This document shows, in pieces, positions 1 through 6,084 of a stretch of DNA of 12,837 bases. Each line of letters begins with the position of its first letter. The first letter of the stretch is position 1. Position numbers and translations under genes: made by a program. The stretch is from an uncultured Clostridia bacterium (GTDB lineage: Bacteria; Bacillota; Clostridia; Oscillospirales; Oscillospiraceae). The notes under the pieces are model-generated. The model made no database searches and was not told the DNA's origin. It worked only from the letters and a program-made list of their open reading frames with translations. The stretch is from positions 1 through 12,837 of the forward strand of contig CAMNHH010000055.1 in the NCBI GenBank assembly GCA_946539175.1, written 5' to 3'.

Positions 1-587
1 TTGTAGTCCTCGATGCGCTGGGCGTTGAGGGCCTTTTTCATCTCATAGCGGGCCTCCTCGCTGTTGGCGCTGTCGAAGTAGCCGTTGGCGTTGACTCTTG
101 CCATGTCGTACATGGTCATGGCGGCGGTAGCCTTGATCCGGGTATCCAGGGCCGCGGTGTTCAGGGCCATGCCGCCCCAGCCGCAGATCCCGAGAATGCC
201 GATCCGGGCCGGGTCCGCGTCCTCCCGGACGGAGAGGTAGTCCACGGCGGCCATGAAGTCCTCGGTGTTGATGTCGGGAGAGGCCATATAACGGGGTTCG
301 CCGCCGGATTCGCCGGTGAAGGAGGGGTCAAAGGCCAGGGTCAGATACCCCCGCTCCGCCAGGGTCTGGGCATAGAGGCCGGAGCACTGCTCCTTGACCG
401 CGCCGAAGGGGCCGCAGACCGCGATGGCGGGCAGCCTGCCCTTGGGGTTCTTCGGGGCGTACAGGTCGCCCGCCAGGGTGATGCCGTAGCGATTGACAAA
501 GGTGACCTTGCTGTGTCTGACCTTGTCGCTCTTGGGGAAGGTCTTGTCCCAGCGCTTGCTGAGCTTGAGTTCCTGGGTCTTCATCAT
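1..587 (-). CDS. Alpha/beta hydrolase, YcjY/dienelactone-hydrolase-like (3' end missing)
   Basis: The first 195 residues of a protein that runs off the left edge. The start is a double ATG (587 and 584) behind AAAAGGAGC. Visible family features are the early segment SKRWDKTFPKSDKV, a GPFGAVKEQ loop (residues 59-67, probably oxyanion side), AFDPSFTGESGG (85-96) and the nucleophile-elbow region GICGWGG (133-139). These match the large alpha/beta hydrolase group that includes YcjY and dienelactone-hydrolase-like proteins, often annotated only as 'alpha/beta hydrolase'. The elbow carries Cys135 where most esterases have Ser; from memory this GICGWGG form recurs in clostridial relatives, so it is probably not a defect. 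No signal peptide is seen, so the protein is likely cytoplasmic. Substrate unknown. It is probably transcribed alone from the promoter at 624-652. The acid and histidine of the triad lie beyond the window. Confidence 0.85.
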   Translation of the reverse strand, partial: MMKTQELKLSKRWDKTFPKSDKVRHSKVTFVNRYGITLAGDLYAPKNPKGRLPAIAVCGPFGAVKEQCSGLYAQTLAERGYLTLAFDPSFTGESGGEPRYMASPDINTEDFMAAVDYLSVREDADPARIGILGICGWGGMALNTAALDTRIKATAAMTMYDMARVNANGYFDSANSEEARYEMKKALNAQRIEDY

Positions 588-623
588 AAACAACAACGCT
601 CCTTTTATTTCGTTTCTGACGAT

Positions 624-652
624 ATCATAGCATATTGCCGTTTCCTTTGCAA
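624..652 (-). promoter_or_regulatory. Sigma-A type promoter of the hydrolase gene
   Basis: On the minus strand, TTGCAA (647-652) and TATGAT (624-629) are separated by exactly 17 bases, close to the housekeeping consensus. The likely transcription start is near 617, about 30 bases ahead of the hydrolase start codon. Confidence 0.75.
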
Positions 653-663
653 ATGGTTATAAT

Positions 664-679
664 GAATATCATGATATTC
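664..679. promoter_or_regulatory. 16-bp perfect palindrome, candidate operator
   Basis: GAATATCATGATATTC is a perfect palindrome in AT-rich DNA just upstream of the -35 box of the hydrolase promoter. Its centre is about 54 bases upstream of the predicted start. A further half-site GAATATC lies at 687-693, 23 bases from the first half-site. Position and symmetry suit an activator or regulator binding site; the protein is unknown. Confidence 0.4.
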
Positions 680-943
680 TAAATACGAATATCCAAAAGC
701 AATTTGGCGCGTGTCAAACTGCTTTCGGGTATTCGCTTGCGGCGGCCCCGGCGGAGCGCGCGAGCCGGGCCGCGGAGCTGCCGCACGTGACCGGGCCCAC
801 CCCGGTCAAGGCGCTGAAGCAGGCGTTGGGAAAGCTGCTCCTGATCCGACGCAGCCTCACCCTTCGCTGACAGGGGCGGGCGTTCTGCTCCGGGATCGGC
901 TCCGCGCAGGGTCCCATACGCCGCCTTCCCCGCGAAGGGCAGG

Positions 944-1681
944 CTATTTCACGCCGCCGAAGCGGCGGCTGCGCTTGTTGTAGGCCTCGATGGCCAGATC
1001 CAGATCCCGGGGGCCGAAGTCCGGCCAAAGGGTGTCGGTGAAGTAATACTCCGCGTAGGCGCTCTGCCAGAGCAGGAAGTTGGAGATCCGCTCCTCTCCG
1101 CTGGGCCGGATGATCAGATCCGGGTCCGGCACCCCGGCGGAATAGAGCAGGCCGGAGAAGACCTCGTCGGTCAGCTCCTCGGGCCGGGCCTCCCCTGCCG
1201 CGCACTTGGCGGCGAAGCTCCGGGCCGCCCGCAGAATCTCGTCCCGGCCGCCGTAGTTCAGGCAGAAATTCACCTGGACGCCGTCATATTGCTTGGAGCG
1301 CTCCGCGGTCTCCTCCGCCTCAGCCCGGAGGGTGGGCGAAAGCCGTGACAGATCCCCGAAGAAGCAGAAGCGGACCCGGTTCTTGTCCATGTCCCGGAGC
1401 AGCTCCCGCAGGTACTTCTCCAGCAGCTCCATGATGGTGTTGACCTCTTCCTGGGAGCGCTTCCAGTTTTCGGTGGAGAAGGCGTAGACGGTCAGATACT
1501 TCAGACCGATGGACTTGGCATAGTTGGCGATGGTGCGGAAGGCCTCCGCTCCCACCTTGTGCCCCGCCGTCCGGGGCAGGCCCCGCTTTTTGGCCCAGCG
1601 CCCGTTGCCGTCCATGATGATGGCGATATGGGTGGGCAGCTCCATGGGTTTGCTGTCGGTTTTTTTGTTGAAGATGGGCAT
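944..1681 (-). CDS. uppS: Isoprenyl transferase (undecaprenyl diphosphate synthase)
   Basis: Condenses isopentenyl diphosphate units onto farnesyl diphosphate to make the C55 cis-polyprenyl diphosphate carrier lipid for peptidoglycan and other wall polymers; cytosolic, membrane-associated. The protein has 245 residues, the family's usual size. Signature blocks are MDGNGRWAKKRG (Asp24 corresponds to the essential Asp of the family), FSTENWKR, the RPSGEER segment and SNFLLWQSAYAEYYF. The ATG at 1681 follows AAGGAG with about 7 bases spacing. A longer in-frame reading up to 1759 has a low-complexity proline-rich start and would overlap the preceding gene, so it was rejected. It lies 25 bases after the SGNH-lipoprotein gene and is probably co-transcribed with it. 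Unusually, no cdsA/dxr-type gene follows. Confidence 0.97.
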   Translation of the reverse strand: MPIFNKKTDSKPMELPTHIAIIMDGNGRWAKKRGLPRTAGHKVGAEAFRTIANYAKSIGLKYLTVYAFSTENWKRSQEEVNTIMELLEKYLRELLRDMDKNRVRFCFFGDLSRLSPTLRAEAEETAERSKQYDGVQVNFCLNYGGRDEILRAARSFAAKCAAGEARPEELTDEVFSGLLYSAGVPDPDLIIRPSGEERISNFLLWQSAYAEYYFTDTLWPDFGPRDLDLAIEAYNKRSRRFGGVK

Positions 1682-1706
1682 AACGATCTCCTTTTCGCAT
1701 TGTGGT

Positions 1707-2366
1707 TCAGGTCCCGGGCAGCCAGGCTTGGACGACGGCAGCCCAGGGGGCGTAGGCATTGAAATTCAGGTGCAGGCCGTCCCGGGTCAGAGACGGGTCC
1801 AGGGCGCCGTCCTTCTCATAGGCGGCATAGAGATCCGCAAAGGCCAGACCTCTCTCCCCGGCAAGACCCTCCAGACCGGCGTTGAAGCGGCGGACCGCGT
1901 CGTTCATCTCCCCCGTGGGGTCCAGCTCCGCCGACACGGGCAGGACGGACTGGACGATGAGCTCCGCCGCCGGACAGGCGTCCCGCAGGGCGTCCAGCAG
2001 GGCCGCGTACCGGTCCAGGCAGTCGGCCGCGTTGTCGGGCCGCAGGGAGTTGATGCCCCCCAGGACAAAGATCCGGGCGGGCTTTTCCCGCCGCACCTGG
2101 GGCACCCGGCGCAGCAGATCCGACAGGGTGTCGCCGTAGACGCCCAGGTTCACGATCCGCAGATGGGGGAACAGCCGGTCAAAATTCCCGTCGCAGGTGA
2201 TGGAGTCCCCGAAGAAAACCGCGTCGCAGGCATATTGCATGGGTTCAACCGTCCTCTCGTTGATTTCGCCGCTTCGATCCGTTTCCTCTTGCGCGATCCT
2301 GCCGGAACAGGCGGCAAGCAGAACAAGCATCGCGGCAAGAAGAAGCAGGCCCTTTTTCCCGCTCAC
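1707..2366 (-). CDS. SGNH/GDSL-family hydrolase lipoprotein
   Basis: A secreted, lipid-anchored hydrolase of the SGNH (GDSL) fold, a family of esterases, lipases and acetyl-polysaccharide esterases. From the GTG start at 2366 the protein has 219 residues: a KK-containing n-region, a Leu/Ala core and the lipobox LLAAC (Cys20). Block I is FFGDSIT (catalytic Ser55), block II contains NLGVYGDT, block III is LGGIN (oxyanion Gly/Asn) and block V is DGLHLN with the catalytic Asp and His. An upstream ATG at 2450 has a close GGAGG site but would add 28 charged residues with rare CGA/GGA codons, too long for a normal lipoprotein n-region. The GTG overlaps the stop of the upstream frame as GTGA and has GGGG 7 bases ahead, so I prefer it. 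Placement before uppS suggests, but does not prove, a cell-wall substrate. Confidence 0.85.
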   Translation of the reverse strand: MSGKKGLLLLAAMLVLLAACSGRIAQEETDRSGEINERTVEPMQYACDAVFFGDSITCDGNFDRLFPHLRIVNLGVYGDTLSDLLRRVPQVRREKPARIFVLGGINSLRPDNAADCLDRYAALLDALRDACPAAELIVQSVLPVSAELDPTGEMNDAVRRFNAGLEGLAGERGLAFADLYAAYEKDGALDPSLTRDGLHLNFNAYAPWAAVVQAWLPGT

Positions 2367-2656
2367 CTCGTATCCCCGCTTTCCTCCGCCTCGGATTTCT
2401 TCCGATCGGGAATCGGAATCGGAGCGCCATGAAAACAGACGACTGACCATCTCCCCTCCAGGCAGCCCATAAGCAGGCGGTCAGACATAGAATGACCTGC
2501 GTCCGGGAGATCATGACAGGCTTTTCTCATACCGGTCTTGATCCGTTGGAAGCGCTTCAAGCAGGCCGGATCATAGGCGCCGCCCTTGCCGTAGATGATA
2601 TTCAAAAATCCCTGAACGTCCGGCTCGGTATGGACAAAATAAATTGGATGGGACAT
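2363..2656 (-). CDS. Candidate 97-residue protein of unknown function
   Basis: An open frame of 97 codons between the frr terminator and the SGNH lipoprotein. Its codons look genuine (GGC, AAG, GCC, CTG and GAG preferred) through to the end, where the competing frame of the next gene uses rare codons. Its TGA overlaps the lipoprotein's GTG in GTGA, the usual geometry of translational coupling. The protein starts with MSHPIYFVHTEPD, is basic in the middle, contains four cysteines and has no signal peptide or membrane segment. The stretch GKGGAYDPACLKRF faintly recalls the end of HD-GYP domains (FDPxxVxxF), but that is too weak for an assignment. The ATG at 2656 lacks a good ribosome site, so the true start may differ (a TTG near 2605 follows AGGGA), or the frame may be a remnant. 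Confidence 0.45.
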   Translation of the reverse strand: MSHPIYFVHTEPDVQGFLNIIYGKGGAYDPACLKRFQRIKTGMRKACHDLPDAGHSMSDRLLMGCLEGRWSVVCFHGAPIPIPDRKKSEAEESGDTR

Positions 2657-2694
2657 TTGTGGCTCGGGCCTTGTCGGAACCCCCGGGGGGCGTC

Positions 2695-2741
2695 CAGAGG
2701 CCGCCTCTGCACAAACTATGAACGATGCGTTATGAACGCAT
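2695..2741. repeat. Cluster of short perfect dyads downstream of the frr terminator
   Basis: Two compact inverted repeats lie side by side: CAGAGGC-C-GCCTCTG (2695-2709) and ATGCGTT-ATG-AACGCAT (2725-2741). TATGAACG also repeats directly at 2717-2724 and 2731-2738. Together with CCCCCGGGGG just to the left, they fill the space where a promoter for the 97-residue frame, the lipoprotein and uppS would have to be. No clean -35/-10 pair was found there. Confidence 0.4.
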
Positions 2742-2776
2742 TGTTTTACGTTGCTCAGCTTTCACGTTTCATTTGG

Positions 2777-2801
2777 AAAAGCGGGCCTTGCGGCCCGCTT
2801 T
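2777..2801 (-). terminator. Intrinsic terminator of the pyrH-frr operon
   Basis: A perfect stem AAAGCGGGCC / GGCCCGCTTT with a four-base loop begins a few bases after the frr stop codon. Read leftwards it ends in TTTT. The A run on the other side means it could work in both directions. Confidence 0.85.
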
Positions 2802-2804
2802 GAT

Positions 2805-3359
2805 TTACAGCTCCATGAGCTCCTTTTCCTTGACGGCGCAGGCCTCGTCCACCTTCTTGATGTACTTGTCGGTGAGCTCCTGCAGATCCTTTTCGGCCTT
2901 CTTCTGGTCGTCCTCGGTGATCTCCGCGTTCTTCTTCAGCTTCTTGATGTAGTCCATGGCGTCCCGGCGGACGTTGCGGACCGCCACCTTGCCGCCCTCG
3001 CCCAGGTTCTTGACCTGCTTGGTCAGATCCCGGCGGCGCTCCTCGGTGAGCTGGGGGAAGACCAGCCGGATCACGCGGCCGTCGTTCTGGGGGTTGATGC
3101 CCAGGTCAGAGGCCTGGATTGCCTTCTCGATGGGCTTCAGCAGGCTGGCGTCCCAGGGCTGGATCATCAGAGTCCGGGCGTCGGGAGAGCTGACGTTGCC
3201 CACCTGGCCGACGGGGGTGTCCACCCCGTAGTAGGGCACAGAGATCCGGTCCAGCAGACGGGCGTTGGGGCGTCCGGTACGGATGCCGCCGAAGTCCTCC
3301 TGGAGCACCTCCAGAGTCCTTTCCATTTTTCTGGTGAATTCCTTGAAATCAACTGCCAT
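2805..3359 (-). CDS. frr: Ribosome recycling factor
   Basis: With EF-G it splits the 70S post-termination complex so that the subunits can be reused; cytosolic. The protein has 184 residues, the family's normal length (E. coli 185). It shows the conserved core IRTGRPNARLLDRISVPYYG, the QPWD motif, the GRVIRLVFPQLTEERRRDL segment at the hinge to domain I, and a long charged C-terminal helix (KKLKKNAEITEDD onwards). The ATG at 3359 follows AGGAGG with 7 bases spacing. It lies 19 bases after pyrH in the same direction and is followed directly by a terminator, so pyrH-frr forms a two-gene operon. Confidence 0.98.
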   Translation of the reverse strand: MAVDFKEFTRKMERTLEVLQEDFGGIRTGRPNARLLDRISVPYYGVDTPVGQVGNVSSPDARTLMIQPWDASLLKPIEKAIQASDLGINPQNDGRVIRLVFPQLTEERRRDLTKQVKNLGEGGKVAVRNVRRDAMDYIKKLKKNAEITEDDQKKAEKDLQELTDKYIKKVDEACAVKEKELMEL

Positions 3360-3378
3360 TTTTATTTCCTCCTGTTCG

Positions 3379-4098
3379 TTATTCTCCTACGTAGGTTCCG
3401 ATCTTTTCGCCGGTGACCACCCGGTAGATGTTCTCCGGGTCCTTCAGGGCGAAGACAACGATGGGCATATGGTTGTCCATGGCCAGGCTGGTGGCGGTGG
3501 AGTCCATGACCCCCAGACGGCGGGCCAGGACCTCGTCGAAGCTGATGCGGTCAAACTTCACCGCGCCGGGATCCTTGGCGGGGTCTGCGGAGTAGACGCC
3601 GTCGACGTTCTTGGCCAGCAGGATCGCGTCGGCCCCGATCTCCACGGCCTTGAGCACCGCGCCAGTGTCGGTGGAGAAGAAGGGATTGCCGGTGCCGCAG
3701 CCGAAGATCACCACGTCGCCCTTCTCCAGATGGCGGACCGCCTTGTCCCGGATGTAGGGCTCCGCGATGCGGGGCATGTCGATGGAGGTCATGACCCGGG
3801 CCTTGACGCCGTGCTGCTCCAGGCTGTCACAGACCGCCAGGGCGTTGATCACCGTGGCCAGCATGCCCATGTGGTCCGCCCGGACCCGCTGCATCCGGTC
3901 GCCGCCGTCCTTGAGCCCGCGCCAGAAGTTGCCGCCGCCCACCACGATGCCGACCTGGACGCCGGCCTCGACGCAGCGCCTGACCACCTCGCAGACCTGA
4001 CCGATCACGTCAAAATTCAGGCCGCGATGGGCGTCCCCCGCCAGGGCCTCGCCGCTGACCTTCAGCAGCACCCGCTTGTATTGGATCTCGTTTGCCAA
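3379..4098 (-). CDS. pyrH: UMP kinase (uridylate kinase)
   Basis: Phosphorylates UMP to UDP with ATP, a committed step towards UTP and CTP; a cytosolic hexamer of the amino-acid-kinase fold, usually controlled by UTP and GTP. The 239-residue protein shows KVSGEAL (13-19, phosphate binding), VVGGGNFWRG (52-61), ADHMGMLATVINALA, the GTGNPFFSTDTGA loop and KNVDGVYSADP. I chose the TTG at 4098: it follows AAAGGGAG with about 8 bases spacing, gives a standard MANEIQYKRVLLK start, and sits about 26 bases after the predicted transcription start. The in-frame ATG at 4122 would have only a couple of leader bases and no ribosome site. Usual partners rpsB and tsf are not adjacent; the divergent neighbour is glnS. 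Confidence 0.97.
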   Translation of the reverse strand: MANEIQYKRVLLKVSGEALAGDAHRGLNFDVIGQVCEVVRRCVEAGVQVGIVVGGGNFWRGLKDGGDRMQRVRADHMGMLATVINALAVCDSLEQHGVKARVMTSIDMPRIAEPYIRDKAVRHLEKGDVVIFGCGTGNPFFSTDTGAVLKAVEIGADAILLAKNVDGVYSADPAKDPGAVKFDRISFDEVLARRLGVMDSTATSLAMDNHMPIVVFALKDPENIYRVVTGEKIGTYVGE

Positions 4099-4130
4099 GA
4101 GAAACACTCCCTTTCTTTTCATTCCTAATT

Positions 4131-4159
4131 ATTTTACCGTATTTCTGCCGGAATGACAA
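4131..4159 (-). promoter_or_regulatory. Promoter of pyrH-frr
   Basis: On the minus strand TTGTCA (4154-4159) and TAAAAT (4131-4136) are 17 bases apart. Transcription would start near 4124, which supports the TTG start of pyrH at 4098. Confidence 0.75.
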
Positions 4160-4167
4160 CAAAAATT

Positions 4168-4184
4168 TTCACGGAATACGTGAA
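4168..4184. promoter_or_regulatory. Dyad between the pyrH and glnS promoters
   Basis: TTCACG-GAATA-CGTGAA is a 6-bp inverted repeat with a 5-base centre and A/T runs on both sides. It sits upstream of both divergent -35 boxes. It may be an operator, or a leftover terminator-like hairpin (T6 follows on the plus strand). Confidence 0.35.
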
Positions 4185-4216
4185 TTTTTTATTTCTTTTC
4201 GGAAACGGAAAAATTC

Positions 4217-4245
4217 TTGCATTCCCGGGGCGGGTGTTATATAAT
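4217..4245 (+). promoter_or_regulatory. Promoter of glnS
   Basis: TTGCAT (4217-4222) and TATAAT (4240-4245) are separated by 17 bases. The predicted start near 4252 gives a leader of about 25 bases, too short for a T-box, so no tRNA-sensing leader is present. Confidence 0.8.
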
Positions 4246-4276
4246 AGTATCAAATTTTTCCTGTGAGGTGTTCACA

Positions 4277-5959
4277 ATGGCAGAAGAAGAGCTGAAAAGC
4301 TTTGAATCCAAAAACTTCATTCACAGCTTCATTGAGGAGGATATTGCGGAGGGCGGTCAGTTCGCCGGCATGACGGTCCACACCCGCTTCCCGCCGGAGC
4401 CCAACGGCTATCTGCACATCGGCCACTGCAAGGCCCTGTGCATCGACTTCGGCACCGCGGAGAAGTTCGGCGGCCTGTGCAATCTGCGGATGGACGACAC
4501 CAACCCCACCAAGGAGGACACCGAGTACGTGGACGCCATCAAGGAGGACATCCACTGGCTGGGCTTCGACTGGGGCGACCGCTTCTACTACGCCTCCCAG
4601 TATTTTGACAAGATGTATGAATGCGCCGAGGATCTGATCAAAAAGGGCCTGGCCTACGTCTGCGAGCTGACCCCCGAGCAGATGAAGGAATACCGGGGCG
4701 ATCTGAACACCCCGGCCCGCTCCCCCTACCGGGACCGTCCCATGGAGGAAAGCCTGGCGCTCTTCCGCCGGATGCGGGCGGGCGAGTTCCCCAACGGCGC
4801 CATGACCCTGCGGGCCAAGATCGACCTGGCCTCCGGCAACTTCAACATGCGGGACCCGGCCATCTACCGGATCAACCACATGCCCCACCACGCCACCGGC
4901 GACAAGTGGTGCATCTATCCCATGTACGACTTTGCCCACCCCATCGAGGACGCCATGGAGCACATCACCCACAGTCTCTGTTCCCTGGAATTTGAGGACC
5001 ACCGGCCCCTGTATAATTGGGTGGTGGAGCACTGCGATCTGCCCGCCAAGCCCCGTCAGATTGAGTTCGCCCGCCTCGGGATCGACCATACCGTCATGTC
5101 CAAGCGCAAGCTCCGCAAGCTGGTGGAGGACGGCCGGGTCTCCGGCTGGGACGATCCCCGGATGCCCACCCTCTGCGGCCTGCGCCGCCGGGGCTACACC
5201 CCCCTGTCCATCCGCAATTTCTGCGAGCGCATCGGCGTGGCCAAGAACGCCTCCACGGTGGAGTACGCCTTCCTGGAGCACTGCCTGCGGGAGGATCTGA
5301 ACGAGAGCGCCCAGCGGGTCATGGCGGTGCTGCATCCCGTGAAGCTGGTCATCACCAACTATCCGGAGGGCAAGACCGAGACCTTTGAGGTGGAGAACAA
5401 CCCCAACCGGCCCGAGGACGGGACCCGGCAGCTCAGCTTCTCCCGGGAGCTTTGGATCGAGGCGGAGGACTTCCTGGAGACCCCCATCCCCAAGTACAAG
5501 CGGCTCTATCCCGGCAACGAGGTGCGGCTGAAGGGCGCTTATCTGGTGACCTGCACCGGCTGTAAGAAGAACGCCGACGGCTCCGTCGCGGAGATCTACG
5601 CCGAGTACGACCCCGCCTCCCGGGGCGGGAACCCCGCCGACGGGCGGAAGGTGAAGGGCGCCACCATCCATTGGGTGGACGCTCTGACCGCCAGGGACGC
5701 GGAGGTGCGGCTCTACGACAATCTCTTCTCCGACCCCGAGCCCGACGCCGCCGACAAGAACTTCCTGGACTGCCTGAATCCCGACTCCCTGGAGATTTTG
5801 ACCGGCTGCAAGGTGGAGGCCTCCCTGGCCGGCGTGGTGCCTCCCGGACACTTCCAGTTCATGCGGCTGGGCTACTTCTGCCTGGACAGCAAGGACAGCC
5901 ATGAGGGCCATCTGGTCTTCAACCGCAGCGTCAGCCTGAAGGACAGCTTCAAGCCCTGA
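4277..5959 (+). CDS. glnS: Glutaminyl-tRNA synthetase
   Basis: A class I synthetase that charges tRNA-Gln with glutamine directly; cytosolic. The 560-residue protein matches the bacterial GlnRS size (E. coli about 554). The N-terminal catalytic domain has RFPPEPNGYLHIGHCKA with HIGH at 47-50, the RMDDTNP segment, and VMSKRK (273-278) as the KMSKS-type loop. The PPEPNGYLHIGH context and the beta-barrel C-terminal domain separate it from GluRS. The ATG at 4277 follows GTGAGGTG with about 6 bases spacing; the in-frame ATG at 4217 lies inside the promoter and was rejected. Many Gram-positive bacteria lack GlnRS and use GluRS plus GatCAB, so its presence suggests an old transfer or a lineage trait. 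Confidence 0.97.
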   Translation: MAEEELKSFESKNFIHSFIEEDIAEGGQFAGMTVHTRFPPEPNGYLHIGHCKALCIDFGTAEKFGGLCNLRMDDTNPTKEDTEYVDAIKEDIHWLGFDWGDRFYYASQYFDKMYECAEDLIKKGLAYVCELTPEQMKEYRGDLNTPARSPYRDRPMEESLALFRRMRAGEFPNGAMTLRAKIDLASGNFNMRDPAIYRINHMPHHATGDKWCIYPMYDFAHPIEDAMEHITHSLCSLEFEDHRPLYNWVVEHCDLPAKPRQIEFARLGIDHTVMSKRKLRKLVEDGRVSGWDDPRMPTLCGLRRRGYTPLSIRNFCERIGVAKNASTVEYAFLEHCLREDLNESAQRVMAVLHPVKLVITNYPEGKTETFEVENNPNRPEDGTRQLSFSRELWIEAEDFLETPIPKYKRLYPGNEVRLKGAYLVTCTGCKKNADGSVAEIYAEYDPASRGGNPADGRKVKGATIHWVDALTARDAEVRLYDNLFSDPEPDAADKNFLDCLNPDSLEILTGCKVEASLAGVVPPGHFQFMRLGYFCLDSKDSHEGHLVFNRSVSLKDSFKP

Positions 5960-5960
5960 G

Positions 5961-5990
5961 CTCCGGCCCGGCTCCGGGCGGAAATCGGAG
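5961..5990 (+). terminator. Possible weak hairpin after glnS
   Basis: Directly after the glnS stop, CTCCG and CGGAG enclose GCCCGG-CT-CCGGGC, forming a two-part stem-loop. Only a few scattered T bases follow, so it may stall or protect the transcript end rather than terminate efficiently. Confidence 0.35.
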
Positions 5991-5999
5991 AAATTCCTC

Positions 6000-6028
6000 T
6001 TGCAAGCTGCGGGAGAATGGAGTATAAT
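6000..6028 (+). promoter_or_regulatory. Promoter of the nucleoside ABC importer operon
   Basis: TTGCAA (6000-6005) and a perfect TATAAT (6023-6028) are 17 bases apart. The predicted start is near 6035, inside the palindrome that follows. Confidence 0.8.
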
Positions 6029-6058
6029 ATAGGCGGACCGGAGCTCCGGTCCGCCTAT
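6029..6058. promoter_or_regulatory. Perfect 30-bp palindrome at the start of the importer operon
   Basis: ATAGGCGGACCGGAG is followed immediately by its exact reverse complement, with no spacer. It begins at the base after the -10 box and covers the likely transcription start. It could be a repressor operator, a 5'-terminal mRNA-stabilising hairpin (about 18 bases of the dyad would still be transcribed), or a terminator for glnS; the downstream TATTGCTTTG is a poor T tract. Confidence 0.6.
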
Positions 6059-6084
6059 TGCTTTGAAAAAAGGGAAAGGATGCA

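Larger units (their letters stand above)
588..943. other. Intergenic gap between hydrolase and uppS, with a coding-like GC-rich remnant
   Basis: 356 bases without a convincing gene. The left 115 bases are AT-rich and hold the hydrolase promoter and the palindrome. At about 706 the composition turns sharply GC-rich. On the plus strand a frame from 700 stays open to TGA at 868-870, with almost only G or C at third codon positions from 718, but has no plausible start codon or ribosome site. It ends with the residues LKQALGKLLLIRRSLTLR. This could be the decayed 3' end of a lost gene; I do not recognise it. The 70 bases next to uppS hold a GC-rich imperfect dyad but no clear T-tailed terminator. 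Confidence 0.4.

Noticed and set aside
1524..2432. 302-codon plus-strand frame opposite the SGNH lipoprotein and uppS
   Set aside because: Shadow frame; both minus-strand genes have catalytic motifs and proper starts.
4099..4122. ATG start of pyrH at 4122
   Set aside because: It lies about two bases from the predicted transcription start and has no ribosome site; the TTG at 4098 fits the family's N-terminus.
4246..4276. T-box leader for glnS
   Set aside because: The leader of about 25 bases cannot hold the specifier and antiterminator stems.
6035..6084. Purine riboswitch in the leader of the nucleoside importer
   Set aside because: The leader is only about 50 bases and mostly the palindrome; no aptamer-like core.
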